DNA from: Pseudomonadota bacterium
GTDB taxonomy: Bacteria > Desulfobacterota > Desulfobulbia > Desulfobulbales > Desulfocapsaceae
Reading direction: 5' to 3'
Length of the DNA stretch: 41,178 nucleotides
NCBI GenBank assembly: GCA_018821785.1
Contig: JAHJLI010000274.1
Coordinates: 1 to 41,178, forward strand
The notes beneath the pieces were generated by a model. It was not told where the DNA came from. It saw only the letters and a list, made by a program, of their open reading frames with translations, and searched no databases. A program made the position numbers and the translations under genes. Positions 8,858-17,926 of this stretch are shown piece by piece (the first letter of the stretch is position 1; the number at the start of each line of letters is the position of its first letter).

Positions 8858-9325
8858 ATGACGCAGGAAACAATCTACAGCAACCTTACTCAGCTTGGCG
8901 GAAAAGCGACCTTGCCGGATAATCCTGAAGAGGCGGTTCTGGAAAAGGTGCCAAACCCGCAGCAGGGGATTGCCTATCTGGTCCGTTTTACCGCCCCGGA
9001 ATTTACCGCACTTTGCCCAATCACCGGGCAACCCGACTTCGCCCATCTGGTCATCGATTATCTGCCGAGTGACTGGCTGGTGGAGAGTAAATCTCTGAAA
9101 CTTTTTCTCGGTTCTTTCCGCAATCATGGGTCGTTTCATGAAGACTGTACAATCAAAGTTGCTCGCCGCCTGGTCGACTGCATCGCGCCGCAATGGCTGA
9201 GAATTGGCGGTTACTGGTATCCGCGCGGCGGCATGCCCATCGATGTGTTCTACCAGACCGGCGAACCTCCCAGAGGCCTGTGGGTGCCTGAGCAAGGCGT
9301 ATCGCCATACCGTGGCCGCGGCTAG
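8858..9325 (+). CDS. queF: NADPH-dependent preQ0 reductase QueF (YkvM type)
   Basis: It reduces preQ0 nitrile to the preQ1 aminomethyl group using NADPH. Hallmarks of the single-domain YkvM subfamily are [16 protein letters not shown] with the catalytic Cys near residue 52, the QueF motif [17 protein letters not shown], and HEDCT. The ATG at 8858 has a well-spaced AAGGAG. The open frame continues upstream into the end of queE, but that extension has no family similarity. The protein has 155 residues. Since preQ1 is its product, it is the natural target of feedback by the riboswitch at the operon head. Confidence 0.96.
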   Translation: MTQETIYSNLTQLGGKATLPDNPEEAVLEKVPNPQQGIAYLVRFTAPEFTALCPITGQPDFAHLVIDYLPSDWLVESKSLKLFLGSFRNHGSFHEDCTIKVARRLVDCIAPQWLRIGGYWYPRGGMPIDVFYQTGEPPRGLWVPEQGVSPYRGRG

Positions 9326-9340
9326 CACGAGGAGAATGAA

Positions 9341-9703
9341 ATGGCTACCATGAAACCGATGAAAACCACCGTCTACTCCACCGACCATGGGCGGATCTGT
9401 CCCGAATGCGACAAACCGGTTGCCTCCTGCATCTGCCGGCAAAAGAAGGTCGTCGTCCCGGCAAAGAGCGGCGTCAGAGTAGGTAGAGAAACCAAAGGTC
9501 GGAAGGGCAAGGGGGTGACCGTAATCAGTGGACTACCCCTTGACGCCGCTGCCTTAGAGGCTCTGGCCAAGGAACTGAAAAAACGCTGCGGCTCCGGGGG
9601 CACGGTTAAAGAAGGGGTTATCGAGATCCAAGGCGACCATCGCGATGTGCTCCTTGAAGATCTCGTCAAACGCGGCTGGCCAGCCAAAAAGAGTGGAGGG
9701 TGA
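9341..9703 (+). CDS. SUI1/eIF1-like translation factor (YciH family)
   Basis: A 120-residue protein with the SUI1 fold in its C-terminal two-thirds: KGVTVISGLPLD, then KKRCGSGGTVKEGVIEIQGDH with the conserved CGSGGTVK near residues 85-92. The N-terminus carries a zinc-knuckle-like CPEC...CIC (residues about 19-32) found in many bacterial members. The family is related to eukaryotic eIF1; the E. coli homologue is YciH, and its bacterial role is poorly defined. It has a GGAG Shine-Dalgarno. It lies 15 bases after queF and is probably co-transcribed with the que operon. Confidence 0.92.
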   Translation: MATMKPMKTTVYSTDHGRICPECDKPVASCICRQKKVVVPAKSGVRVGRETKGRKGKGVTVISGLPLDAAALEALAKELKKRCGSGGTVKEGVIEIQGDHRDVLLEDLVKRGWPAKKSGG

Positions 9704-9707
9704 AGCT

Positions 9708-9905
9708 ATGAACGGAAAAGTTCGTGCCGACATCAAACTTGGTTCGGAAGTGGCTATCGTTCTGAAACAGGATCAACGCACCGGAGTCCTCACCCATGGC
9801 CGGGTGCAGGCCATTCTCACTAAGTCAGCCGCCCATCCGCACGGCATCAAGGTACGGCTGGAAAGCGGTGCGGTCGGAAGGATCAAGGAGATCCTGGCGC
9901 AGTAA
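9708..9905 (+). CDS. YwbE family protein (DUF2196)
   Basis: A 65-residue basic protein. It matches the YwbE/DUF2196 pattern from recall, with VAIVLKQDQRTGVLTHGRV, then an IL-T--A-HPHGIKVRL segment and a GRIKEIL end. Family function is unknown. It may bind nucleic acid, given its size and charge, but that is a guess. The ATG at 9708 follows GGAGGGTGA and lies four bases after the SUI1 stop, so it is the last gene of this operon. An upstream in-frame extension to 9645 lies wholly inside the SUI1 gene and is rejected. Confidence 0.88.
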   Translation: MNGKVRADIKLGSEVAIVLKQDQRTGVLTHGRVQAILTKSAAHPHGIKVRLESGAVGRIKEILAQ

Positions 9906-10025
9906 GCTGCTAGGGTAAAGAAATTCCCATGCCTCTTCTATCTCCCTTGTTCTGCAGAGCTACGTCGTGGCGCTTCAGGAAAGGGTGGTTTTGGCGGACA
10001 CTCCCCAGGAAGGTGAAGAGGAAGT

Positions 10026-11573
10026 TCATGGTTCATGCCAGAGATCTATAGATAATGTACTGCAGTCATCGTTAGTGGAAAAGTTACCCCATTCCATACG
10101 ATACCTGTGAGGATCATCAAGAGCATCACCGGCGGCACTCCAGGCATTATAAAGATCTTCGGCAATCTGATCAGGTGTCCCACCGAGCCATGTATTATAG
10201 AAAAATGTTTCGGCTTCGGACACATTCAGTCCCGCGGGGACAGGCATGTGAGCGCAGAGCATGAATTGCATATGATTATCCCAGGCAACTAAAATATCGT
10301 TGAAAACCTGCAAGTGATCTGCGGCATGCTGGCGTTCATGATCTCGTGTTTCCGTTTTAAATCGAGAGTTGGATGGAAGGCCGTTTACCGTAAACTGTGT
10401 ATAGCCGGGAGTCATGAGACAGGGTCCAAGTGCAGAACGATTTCGTTCATTTTCATCACAATTTACAAGGCAGTCGGGTATTAAAAGGCGGCCTGTTATA
10501 CGTGCTCTCGGTGCGCGGATTGTCCACGGGGCATCGGTCGGCAGCCACATGTTGAAACTACCAATATTGGTTGGAAGCCGACGGATCCAAATCTCCATGC
10601 CGCCTTCTTCCAGGACACGCCTACCGAATTCGGGCGGTTCGATCGCCATTACCGCGGCAATCGTATCCAGGATAGGGACGCCATTTAATGTTGGGGGTGT
10701 CCATGCGAATGGCTGGTAATTGACAAACGCTTCTGCCGGATTCCTCTCGTGTATAATACCACTCACAAATGAAGCAGTTCTTTGGATGCTTATTCGAGTG
10801 GAAGTACTGGTGCCACCTTGCTGCACCACATGAGTCAACTCGTGAGCCAGAAGTTTTTTGCCCGATGGTGTGCCGGGTCTGTATTTCCCTGCCCTAAAAT
10901 AAATGTCTCTTCCAGCGGTAAATGCCTCGGCGTTTATCGCTCTGCTCATCCGGGCAGCATAATCATCTGTATGTACCCGTACCCTTCTGAAATCAGTTCC
11001 GAACCTTCTTTCCATGAAACTTCGGTCGGCTTCAGGCAATGGCTGACCAGCACCATCGCTCTGGAGCAATTGGTTCTGTAACTCATTGCTGACCTGAAGG
11101 GTTCGGCTTGAAAAGCCCTTTGCCATAAAAGGCTGTTCTTCCTCTTCAACAACCTTTTGTTGAATCAATGGTGTGATCTGAGCAACAAGCGGCTTGGTTT
11201 GTATCAGTTCATTTTGTATCTTTGCGTCCCCGCACGAGGGACCAATACCTGCCCCTCAAGTAGGTGCGCGTTGAATCTCAGGTTCCGGCCCATGCATAAC
11301 CCGTTCGGCGACACGATTGGCCTCCTGCTCATAGATGTCATCAGGCCGGCCCATTGTAATTTTGCTATGGGTTGCCTTGCTTTGCATCATTCTCAGCACT
11401 GCCTGGTTGCCGATGGTTCGTTGGAGGAAGAGGATGCGGTCAACAGGTGAATTCATGGGTTGCGAGGGCCCAGGTTTTCGTACGCGAGGAACGTCTCTTG
11501 ATTGGGTTGTCTCGGGAATTTTTGTCGTCAGCATCATACGTTCTCTTATGGACCAGTTTTCATCGGATGACAC
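10026..11573 (-). CDS. eCIS-core (DUF4157) protein with one in-frame TGA: candidate selenoprotein or nonsense allele
   Basis: Read from a GTG at 11573 (an ATG at 11537 is an alternative start), the frame runs 515 codons to 10026 with a single TGA at 11258-11256 (codon 106). Before the TGA is the usual DUF4157-protein front, LQRTIGNQAVLRMMQS and GRPDDIYEQEANRVAERVM. After it come the TKPLVAQITPLIQ linker and the DUF4157 domain (about residues 178-252) with FGTDFRRVRVHTD and KKLLAHELTHVVQQ (HExxH at 244-248). The unrelated C-terminal domain has a second HExxH, HERQHAADH, at 412-420. No frameshift or other stop occurs. A SECIS-like hairpin begins 14 bases after the TGA. Relatives, from recall, carry Cys-rich segments at this point. 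DUF4157 proteins are often cargo of, or linked to, extracellular contractile injection systems, but no such structural genes are nearby. Confidence 0.75.
11226..11242 (-). promoter_or_regulatory. bacterial SECIS-like hairpin downstream of the in-frame TGA
   Basis: On the minus-strand mRNA, 13 bases separate the TGA (11258-11256) from a 6-bp stem: GTCCCT (11242-11237) pairs with GGGGAC (11231-11226), five Watson-Crick pairs plus a U-G. The loop is CGTGC (11236-11232). The loop starts 19 bases after the UGA and has G at its second position followed by U. From recall of the published bacterial SECIS model (loop 16-37 bases from the UGA, G in the first two loop bases, stem of at least four pairs) it fits. 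A short GC-rich hairpin can occur by chance. Confidence 0.45.
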
Positions 11574-11860
11574 GGATATTGGGTTATTTTATATGGATGA
11601 GATCAATTGATCAATATGGGGCTCATGATGTCCTACCGGGAGTGTACATTTTTTTTAAAAATAAATCTAGGAGCTGTCAGGAAAAGATTCTCATTTATCC
11701 TTTCGCCCATTTTTAATAAGCGACCAACAGGAAAAAGTGAGTTGACAGTTTGATTAGCCTGTACATTGACGATATACTGAAAATAAGTATGGAGATACTG
11801 AAATTATAAGTATTTCACTTTTAGCAATTTAAATCCGTGATTACCGGAAAGGAGGCCGAG
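11574..11860. other. divergent promoter region before the sensory island
   Basis: No gene is supported here. It contains a 12-bp palindrome GATCAATTGATC (11601-11612) and an imperfect direct repeat GATATACTGAAAATAAGTAT (11771-11790) / GAGATACTGAAATTATAAGTAT with a two-base insertion (11792-11813). A TTGACA at about 11743 could be a -35 element, but no good -10 follows at normal spacing. The AAAGGAGG ribosome-binding site for the next gene lies near 11848. Confidence 0.35.
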
Positions 11861-13777
11861 GTGAGAGAGAAATCACAGATTTTCTACATTCTGCTGGCGG
11901 TGTTCCTCAGTTTATCGATCCCTGTTCCTGGCCACGCAGCAGCCCCCTTCAAGGTGCTGGTGGTGATGAGTTACGACGAGGCCTATGCCTGGCAGAAAGA
12001 GATTGCCGAAGGTATCGAATCCGTGCTTGATGGCAATTCGATCTTTGAATATTTCTACATGGACACCAAAAATCATCTGGAAGAAGGTCCGCAAAAGGCG
12101 CAAGAGGCCTTCGAGCTCTATCAAAGGTTCAAACCCGATGGGGTCATTGCCGCCGATGACAATGCCCAATCGATGTTCGTGGTTCCCTATCTGAAGGATA
12201 AGGTCGACACGCCGGTCATGTTCTGCGGGGTCAATGCCGACCCCAATCAATATGGCTATCCCGCCAAAAATGTCTCGGGTATCGCTGAAAGGCTGCACAT
12301 TCGTGAATCCCTCGCCTTTGCGCAGCAACTTGTGCCGTCCATCAAGAAGGTCGGGTATATGCAAAAAGACAGCCCCTCCGGACGGGCAGTCATGCGGCAG
12401 TTCGAAGGTGAATCAGCAAACTATCCGGTGCAGTCGGTTGCCTTCAAGCTCCCGAAAACGCTCGCCGAAGCCAAGGCGATGACGGAAGAGCTTAAAAAAG
12501 ACTGTGACGCCCTTTTTTATGAAACGATGGAGGGCATTCCCGATGAAAACGGTAACCCCCTGAATGACCGGACAGTAATCCCCATCCTGTCGAAGATTTT
12601 TGACAAACCGGTGATCTCTAACAATCTCTACCACGTCGAATATGGAACCTTGGCCGCAGTCATAAAAACCGGCCAGGAACAGGGCGAGGTGGCGGCAAGA
12701 AAACTGCTTGAGGCCATGGAAGGCAAGCCTGTAGCGGAAATTCCCATAACCACCAACCACAAAGGGCGGCAGGTTTTGAATGTTACGGTGATGGAGGCCT
12801 TGGGCATCAAGCCGAAACCCTTTCTTCTGAAAGGCGTCCACCTGGTGAAAACCAACACAAAAATGAAAGTCCTGGTGGTTATGAGTTATGAAAAGGACTT
12901 TCTCTGGGACGATGAGGTCAAGGCGGGGATCGAATCGGTCCTCGCCGATAGCGGCGACCTGCGATATTTTTACATGGACACCAAGACCAATCTGCAAGGC
13001 GGCTTGGAGAAGGCCAGGCAAGCCTATGAGCTGTACCGTGCGTTTCAGCCGGAGGGCGTTATCGCCGCCGACGACAACGCCCAGTCGATGTTCGTGGTAC
13101 CGTACTTGAAGGAGAAGGTCGAAACCCCGGTGATGTTTTGCGGCGTCAATGCCGACCCGGGAAAATACGGATATCCAGCGGCGAATGTGTCCGGCATTCT
13201 GGAACGCGGGCATATCAAAGAGTCCATTGCCTTTCTGCAGGAATTGAGCCCTGCTGTACAAAGCATCGGCTATATGGCCAAAGAAAGTCCTACGGGAAGG
13301 GCGGTTCTTGAACAGGCAAAGCTTGAAGAAAATGTTTCTTCGGTAAAATCGGTTGCCTATCTGTTGCCGAAAACACTGGAGGAAGCGGTGGCCATGGCCG
13401 AGGCAATGCAGAAGCAGGCCGATGCCATGTTTCTTGCGACAATGCAGGGGATACCGGGGGAAGACGGGCGAAGCCGCACAGAAAAGGAGGTGATTCCCTT
13501 GGTGGCCAAAGTCTTCGGTAAACCTATCATCACCGACAACGCCTACGATCTGAAATACGGGATGCTGCTCACCCTGGCGGTATCCGGCCAGGAGCAGGGC
13601 AGAAAGGCGGCAAAAATGCTGCTGAAAGCCATGAAAGGTGCGCCTGTTTCCGAGATCCCCCTCATCCGCAACAACCAGGGAAGGCGCATGATCAACGTCA
13701 CCGCTATGAAAGAATTGGGGATCACTCCAAATCCGAGATCTTTGATCGGGGTTGAGCTTATCAGAACGGAGGATTGA
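11861..13777 (+). CDS. tandem-duplicated ABC substrate-binding-like protein (PF04392 type)
   Basis: This protein has two copies of a periplasmic binding domain in one chain. The GTG at 11861 follows AAAGGAGG and starts a clean signal peptide (hydrophobic ILLAVFLSLSIPVPGHAA). Domain 1 (about residues 30-325) begins FKVLVVMSYDEAYAW and domain 2 (about 335-638) begins MKVLVVMSYEKDFLW. Both contain GVIAADDNAQSMFVVPYLK and TPVMFCGVNADP, so the duplication is fairly recent. No ABC permease or ATPase is adjacent. The gene overlaps the following hybrid histidine kinase (TGATG), so it probably acts as a sensory ligand-binding protein and not as a transporter subunit. The ligand is unknown. An in-frame GTG at 11837 lacks a ribosome-binding site. 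Confidence 0.85.
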   Translation: MREKSQIFYILLAVFLSLSIPVPGHAAAPFKVLVVMSYDEAYAWQKEIAEGIESVLDGNSIFEYFYMDTKNHLEEGPQKAQEAFELYQRFKPDGVIAADDNAQSMFVVPYLKDKVDTPVMFCGVNADPNQYGYPAKNVSGIAERLHIRESLAFAQQLVPSIKKVGYMQKDSPSGRAVMRQFEGESANYPVQSVAFKLPKTLAEAKAMTEELKKDCDALFYETMEGIPDENGNPLNDRTVIPILSKIFDKPVISNNLYHVEYGTLAAVIKTGQEQGEVAARKLLEAMEGKPVAEIPITTNHKGRQVLNVTVMEALGIKPKPFLLKGVHLVKTNTKMKVLVVMSYEKDFLWDDEVKAGIESVLADSGDLRYFYMDTKTNLQGGLEKARQAYELYRAFQPEGVIAADDNAQSMFVVPYLKEKVETPVMFCGVNADPGKYGYPAANVSGILERGHIKESIAFLQELSPAVQSIGYMAKESPTGRAVLEQAKLEENVSSVKSVAYLLPKTLEEAVAMAEAMQKQADAMFLATMQGIPGEDGRSRTEKEVIPLVAKVFGKPIITDNAYDLKYGMLLTLAVSGQEQGRKAAKMLLKAMKGAPVSEIPLIRNNQGRRMINVTAMKELGITPNPRSLIGVELIRTED

Positions 13778-16557
13778 TGAAAGGGCTGTTGTCCTATCTG
13801 CCGGTCAGTATGACCGCGAAACTCCTGGGTCTCTGGCTCCTTATTTCTTTAGGGTATGGTATCATTATTGGCATCATGATCTCGGCCTTCGGCAATATCG
13901 AGGGATTGACCAACACCATAATAACAAGAGACGTGGGCCGCGTTATCAGTAACGCCCAACTGGGCAGAGACCTGTCGCGAATTCTGACGGAAACCAATCT
14001 TCTCGTGGGCACCTTTTATGGCCATGATGAGGTGCTGAAGGAGGAAGGCAGGTTTCTGGCCGAAGCAACCGAGACTATCCTTACTAGGGAAATGGCGGGG
14101 GGGCAGCGTGCCATTCTCGAGAAATTCCGGGGGGCGTTGACCAGTTTATTGCAGCAATGCGTTATCATCAATCAATACTTCAGCCAGGTAATGGCAAGCG
14201 ATAAAAATCTCCATGCCCTGCTGACCCGGCTTGAAGAAATCACTTCAGAGAAGATCGTGGCCCAGGTTCTGGCCAAAGAAGATTCCCAGGTCTACGAACA
14301 GGTCGGCGTTCTGATTCCTTCTTACCGGGAAACCTTGCTGCAAACCACCCTCTATTTCCATGGCGTGGAACCTGCCCAGCAGGATAATCAGGAGACTATC
14401 CTGGTAATCGAGTTATTGAATATTCTGCATCTGCGATTGAGGACACTCCTGGCCTCGGACGTCGAAATTGCCGGTTTCGGCCGGCAGTTGCTTGCAGGAG
14501 TCGACGAATACCGGCGAACCATTGCCGGCTTCAATGCTGCTCTGCCTGAGCTTGGAGAAAGGCTTATCGTGCTCGGGCAGGCTAAGGAACAGGCGTTGCT
14601 CGCCATGAAGCAAACTGACGAACAGAGCCTGAGTGCTGCGCAGCAGATGAAGGAGGAGATAACCACTACCAGTAAATCTTCGATGACCTTCGTCCTCACC
14701 GTCTCTGTTGCCGTTGCCCTGTTGCTCGGCCTTTTCACCGCCCTGTTTCTGCTCTTCAACATCCGTAGGCCGATGGAGTCGATCCGCCGCGGCATTGTCT
14801 TCGTCAGTGAGGGGAAACTGGACACGAGAATTCACATGGGCAGGAGGGATGAGTGGCATATCATCGAACAGGCCCTCAATAAGATGATCGATGAACTCAA
14901 TTATTCCTACACAACACTGAGAAGCAAAAACCAGGAGTTGGCAGCAACCCACCATGAAATGGCAATGAACCTGCAAGCCTTGGAATCGGAAGTAAATCAG
15001 CGCCGGTGGGCGGAAGAGGCCCTTCTGGCAAGCGAAGAACAATACCGGCGGTTCTTTGAAGATGACCTGTGTGGCGCCTTTATTGCCAGGCCCGAGGGAC
15101 AGCTGATGGCATGCAATCCGTCGTTTGTCCGTATGTTCGGTTTTTCGTCGACAGACGAGGCGCTCAAGCGAACACTCCGCGATATCTTTCCGGATAGGGA
15201 AACGATGGAAGAGTTTCTTGCCAAACTGAGAAGTCTAAAGAGGCTGGAGTCTTACGAATCTCAGTACATTCGTGGTGATGGTACGCCAATATTCGTCACC
15301 GGGAATGTTACAGGCACATTTAATAGCCAGGGCGAGCTGGTAGAGTTGAAAGGGTATCTGATCGATGAAACCGAGCGTCGGCAGGCTGAAAAAGAAAAGG
15401 TGAAACTCCAGCAACAGCTGCAGCACGCCCAGAAAATGGAGGCTATCGGTACTCTCGCCGGTGGAGTAGCGCACGATTTTAATAATTTACTGCAGGGAAT
15501 CCAAGGGGATACCGAGTTGCTGCTGCTGGCCAGACACAAGGGCGAGCACGGAGTGCGGGAGCTTCAGGAAATCCTTCGAGCGGCACAGCGAGGCGGCGAT
15601 CTGACCCGGCAACTTCTGACCTTCAGCCGTAAAGTTGAGAGTAACCTGGTCCCCGTCGATATTAATCAGGTGGCCAGCGATATGCGTGGCCTCCTGGAGA
15701 GAACGATCCCGAAAATGGTGAAGGTGGAATTGAATCTTCAAGGAAATCTCGGTTTTGTCCTTGCCGACACTTCCCAGCTCGAACAGGTGTTGATGAACCT
15801 TGCCGTTAACGCCAGAGACGCCATGGTGCAGGGTGGTATTCTGACTATCGGTACGGAGAACATCGTTTTTGATAAGAAGTATCATCTCGCCCTCCCCGAG
15901 ATTACCCCCGGCCCCTATGTACTGCTTACAGTTTCCGATACCGGGCATGGCATGGACCGGGAAACGCGCGACCGTATTTTTGATCCGTTTTTTACCACGA
16001 AGGCCATGGGGAAAGGCACAGGGCTCGGGTTAGCCATTGTTTATGGAATCGTGAAAAGTCATAAGGGACATGTCATCTGCTACAGTGAACCGGGTAAGGG
16101 CACTACCTTCAAGGTCTATCTGCCGACCATTGAACACGTTCAAACCGCGACGAGACAGGAGGATGAGGAAGAGATGCCGAGGGGCAACGAAACGATCCTG
16201 CTGGTAGACGATGAAGGATTTATCCTGGAGATCGGCAATTTGGTATTGACCGAGTTCGGCTATACCGTTCTCACCGCTATGGATGGCGAAAGTGCCCTGG
16301 AGCTTTACACCCAGGAGAAGGAACGGATCGATCTTGTTATCCTCGATATTATCATGCCGGGAATGGGCGGCGAAAAGTGTCTGCAGCATCTGCTGACAAT
16401 CGACCCGCAGGTCAAGGTGATCATCGCCAGCGGATATTCTGCCAATGGTTCGACGGCAGATGGAGCCAAAAAAGGAACCAGGGGGTATATCAGCAAACCC
16501 TATGAAGTCGGGCAGATGTTGAGAATTGTGCGGAGGGTGATCGACGGCGGTTCTTAA
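13777..16557 (+). CDS. hybrid sensor histidine kinase with C-terminal receiver
   Basis: A 926-residue membrane sensor kinase. TM1 is near residues 15-38, followed by a roughly 260-residue helical periplasmic region. TM2 is near 301-330 ([20 protein letters not shown]). Then come a HAMP domain, a coiled coil (to about 418), a PAS domain (about 420-545), HisKA with [11 protein letters not shown] (phospho-accepting His566), and an HATPase with DTGHGMD and [18 protein letters not shown]. The receiver has Asp857 in [13 protein letters not shown]. The ATG at 13777 overlaps the stop of the duplicated binding protein and has GGAGG just upstream, which implies the two work as a pair: the binding protein presents ligand to the kinase's periplasmic domain. 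No output regulator is adjacent. Confidence 0.93.
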   Translation: MKGLLSYLPVSMTAKLLGLWLLISLGYGIIIGIMISAFGNIEGLTNTIITRDVGRVISNAQLGRDLSRILTETNLLVGTFYGHDEVLKEEGRFLAEATETILTREMAGGQRAILEKFRGALTSLLQQCVIINQYFSQVMASDKNLHALLTRLEEITSEKIVAQVLAKEDSQVYEQVGVLIPSYRETLLQTTLYFHGVEPAQQDNQETILVIELLNILHLRLRTLLASDVEIAGFGRQLLAGVDEYRRTIAGFNAALPELGERLIVLGQAKEQALLAMKQTDEQSLSAAQQMKEEITTTSKSSMTFVLTVSVAVALLLGLFTALFLLFNIRRPMESIRRGIVFVSEGKLDTRIHMGRRDEWHIIEQALNKMIDELNYSYTTLRSKNQELAATHHEMAMNLQALESEVNQRRWAEEALLASEEQYRRFFEDDLCGAFIARPEGQLMACNPSFVRMFGFSSTDEALKRTLRDIFPDRETMEEFLAKLRSLKRLESYESQYIRGDGTPIFVTGNVTGTFNSQGELVELKGYLIDETERRQAEKEKVKLQQQLQHAQKMEAIGTLAGGVAHDFNNLLQGIQGDTELLLLARHKGEHGVRELQEILRAAQRGGDLTRQLLTFSRKVESNLVPVDINQVASDMRGLLERTIPKMVKVELNLQGNLGFVLADTSQLEQVLMNLAVNARDAMVQGGILTIGTENIVFDKKYHLALPEITPGPYVLLTVSDTGHGMDRETRDRIFDPFFTTKAMGKGTGLGLAIVYGIVKSHKGHVICYSEPGKGTTFKVYLPTIEHVQTATRQEDEEEMPRGNETILLVDDEGFILEIGNLVLTEFGYTVLTAMDGESALELYTQEKERIDLVILDIIMPGMGGEKCLQHLLTIDPQVKVIIASGYSANGSTADGAKKGTRGYISKPYEVGQMLRIVRRVIDGGS

Positions 16558-16887
16558 TCGACTAACGAATCGGTTTGCTGACAATGGCGCTGCTCTTGCT
16601 CATCGGGGGCAATCTCCAGGCGGCAGAGACCAGGACAGTCATCGCTACAGGCGGTTCGGCGGGGTGCACTACTACGGTATCCAGATTTCCTGGATCTTAA
16701 GTAGTTTCTCTTGGGAATGCGTTTGTGGCGGGTTTCTGCGAAGAAAATGGGTTCCAGCAGAAAGAAATTGCCAAAGTTTCCTCGAAAAGGTAGCTTTGAA
16801 ATATCGGACTGGATGGCTCTTTGTTGAAAAAGGGCTTTTTTAGGAAACCCGAAGGAAACGACGATTTGTCGATCACATGGAGCCATT
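16558..16887. other. gene remnant between the kinase and the second binding protein
   Basis: A 330-base gap. From the ATG at 16584 a plus-strand frame reads MALLLLIGGNLQAAETRTV, a plausible signal peptide, then IATGGSAG before it degenerates and stops at 16700. One base out of phase, the reading continues VHYYGIQISWILSS. This looks like a frameshifted start of a periplasmic binding protein (the GG-S/T-G stretch recalls TAXI-type TRAP receptors), truncated after about 50 codons. The rest shows no gene. GGAG near 16878 is the ribosome-binding site for the next gene. Confidence 0.4.
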
Positions 16888-17916
16888 ATGATGGGAAAGA
16901 CAAGGAAATTACCATGCAACTTTCGCGGTGCTGCCTTCGGCCTGGCAGTTTTGTTTGCCGTGGCATTCACCGCCCTTTCTGGTTTTGCCGCTGATGCAGA
17001 TGTAAGCGGCAAGGTCTGGCAGATCGGCGTTGCCAAGATTGTCTCCCATGCGGCACTCGATGCGGCCGAGAAAGGCTTTGAAGCCGGGCTTGCCAGTGCC
17101 GGGTTTAAGGAGGGTGTGAACATTGTCTATGATCGTCACAATGCCCAAGGCGAGTTGGAACGTGCCACAGCTATCGCCGAGAAACTTGCTGCTGGCAACT
17201 ATGACCTGATTCACAGCATTGCGACACCCACCACCCAGGCGGTAATCAAGGTGGCGACCAACATTCCTGTGGTTTTTTCAGCGGTAACAGACCCGGCCGC
17301 CGCTGGGATCGTGCCACATAACAGCGCCCCGGGGAACAAGACCGGCACCAACATTACCGGGGTCAGCGACAAGTGGCCGGTGCACCTGCAGATGCGGACT
17401 TATGCCAAATTCGTGCCGAAGGCAAAAATCTGGGGTACCATTTATAACCCGGCCGAGGATAATTCCGTATCCCATGTCAGTGAAATGCGTCAGGCGGCGA
17501 TTGCCCTTGGGCTGCAACTGATCGAGGTCCACGCTACCAATGCCGACGAAGTGGTTGCCGCAGCCCGCTCCCTGGTGGGTAGAGTGCAGGCTATCGCCAT
17601 TACCGCAGACAACACCTCGGTTGCGAATTTTGAGCTCATCGCCACAATCTGCAATGAGGCAAAAATAGCCCTCTTTGCCGGCGATGTCGACAGCGTGCCC
17701 AAGGGAGCGGTCGCTGCCTATGGCACTGACTATTACCTGATTGGCTACTCGGCAGGCAAAAAAGCGGCACTGATTCTCAAGGGGATAGCTCCCGGCGACA
17801 TTCCCTGGGGACTGATGGAGAAGTTCAGTCTGGTAATCAATCGCCGGGCGGCCAAGCTACAGGACGTGACGCTCGAGCCTGACCTGTTAAGGAAGGCGGA
17901 CAAGATTCTTGACTGA
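16888..17916 (+). CDS. ABC substrate-binding-like protein (PF04392 family)
   Basis: A 342-residue periplasmic protein with a signal peptide (basic MMGKTRKLPCNFRG, hydrophobic FGLAVLFAVAFTALSGFA, cleavage near residue 35). The body matches the ABC_sub_bind family: WQIGVAKIVSHAALDAAEKGF, LIHSIATPTTQAVIKVATNIPVVFSAVTDP, and TGVSDKWPVHLQM. Such proteins resemble BMP/TrpX-like binding proteins. No permease or ATPase follows. Instead the next gene, about ten bases downstream, is a membrane diguanylate cyclase, so a sensory partnership is likely. It is a diverged relative of the duplicated protein at 11861. The start at 16888 is chosen because GGAG sits five bases upstream. Confidence 0.85.
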   Translation: MMGKTRKLPCNFRGAAFGLAVLFAVAFTALSGFAADADVSGKVWQIGVAKIVSHAALDAAEKGFEAGLASAGFKEGVNIVYDRHNAQGELERATAIAEKLAAGNYDLIHSIATPTTQAVIKVATNIPVVFSAVTDPAAAGIVPHNSAPGNKTGTNITGVSDKWPVHLQMRTYAKFVPKAKIWGTIYNPAEDNSVSHVSEMRQAAIALGLQLIEVHATNADEVVAAARSLVGRVQAIAITADNTSVANFELIATICNEAKIALFAGDVDSVPKGAVAAYGTDYYLIGYSAGKKAALILKGIAPGDIPWGLMEKFSLVINRRAAKLQDVTLEPDLLRKADKILD

Positions 17917-17926
17917 GGGTGGAGCC

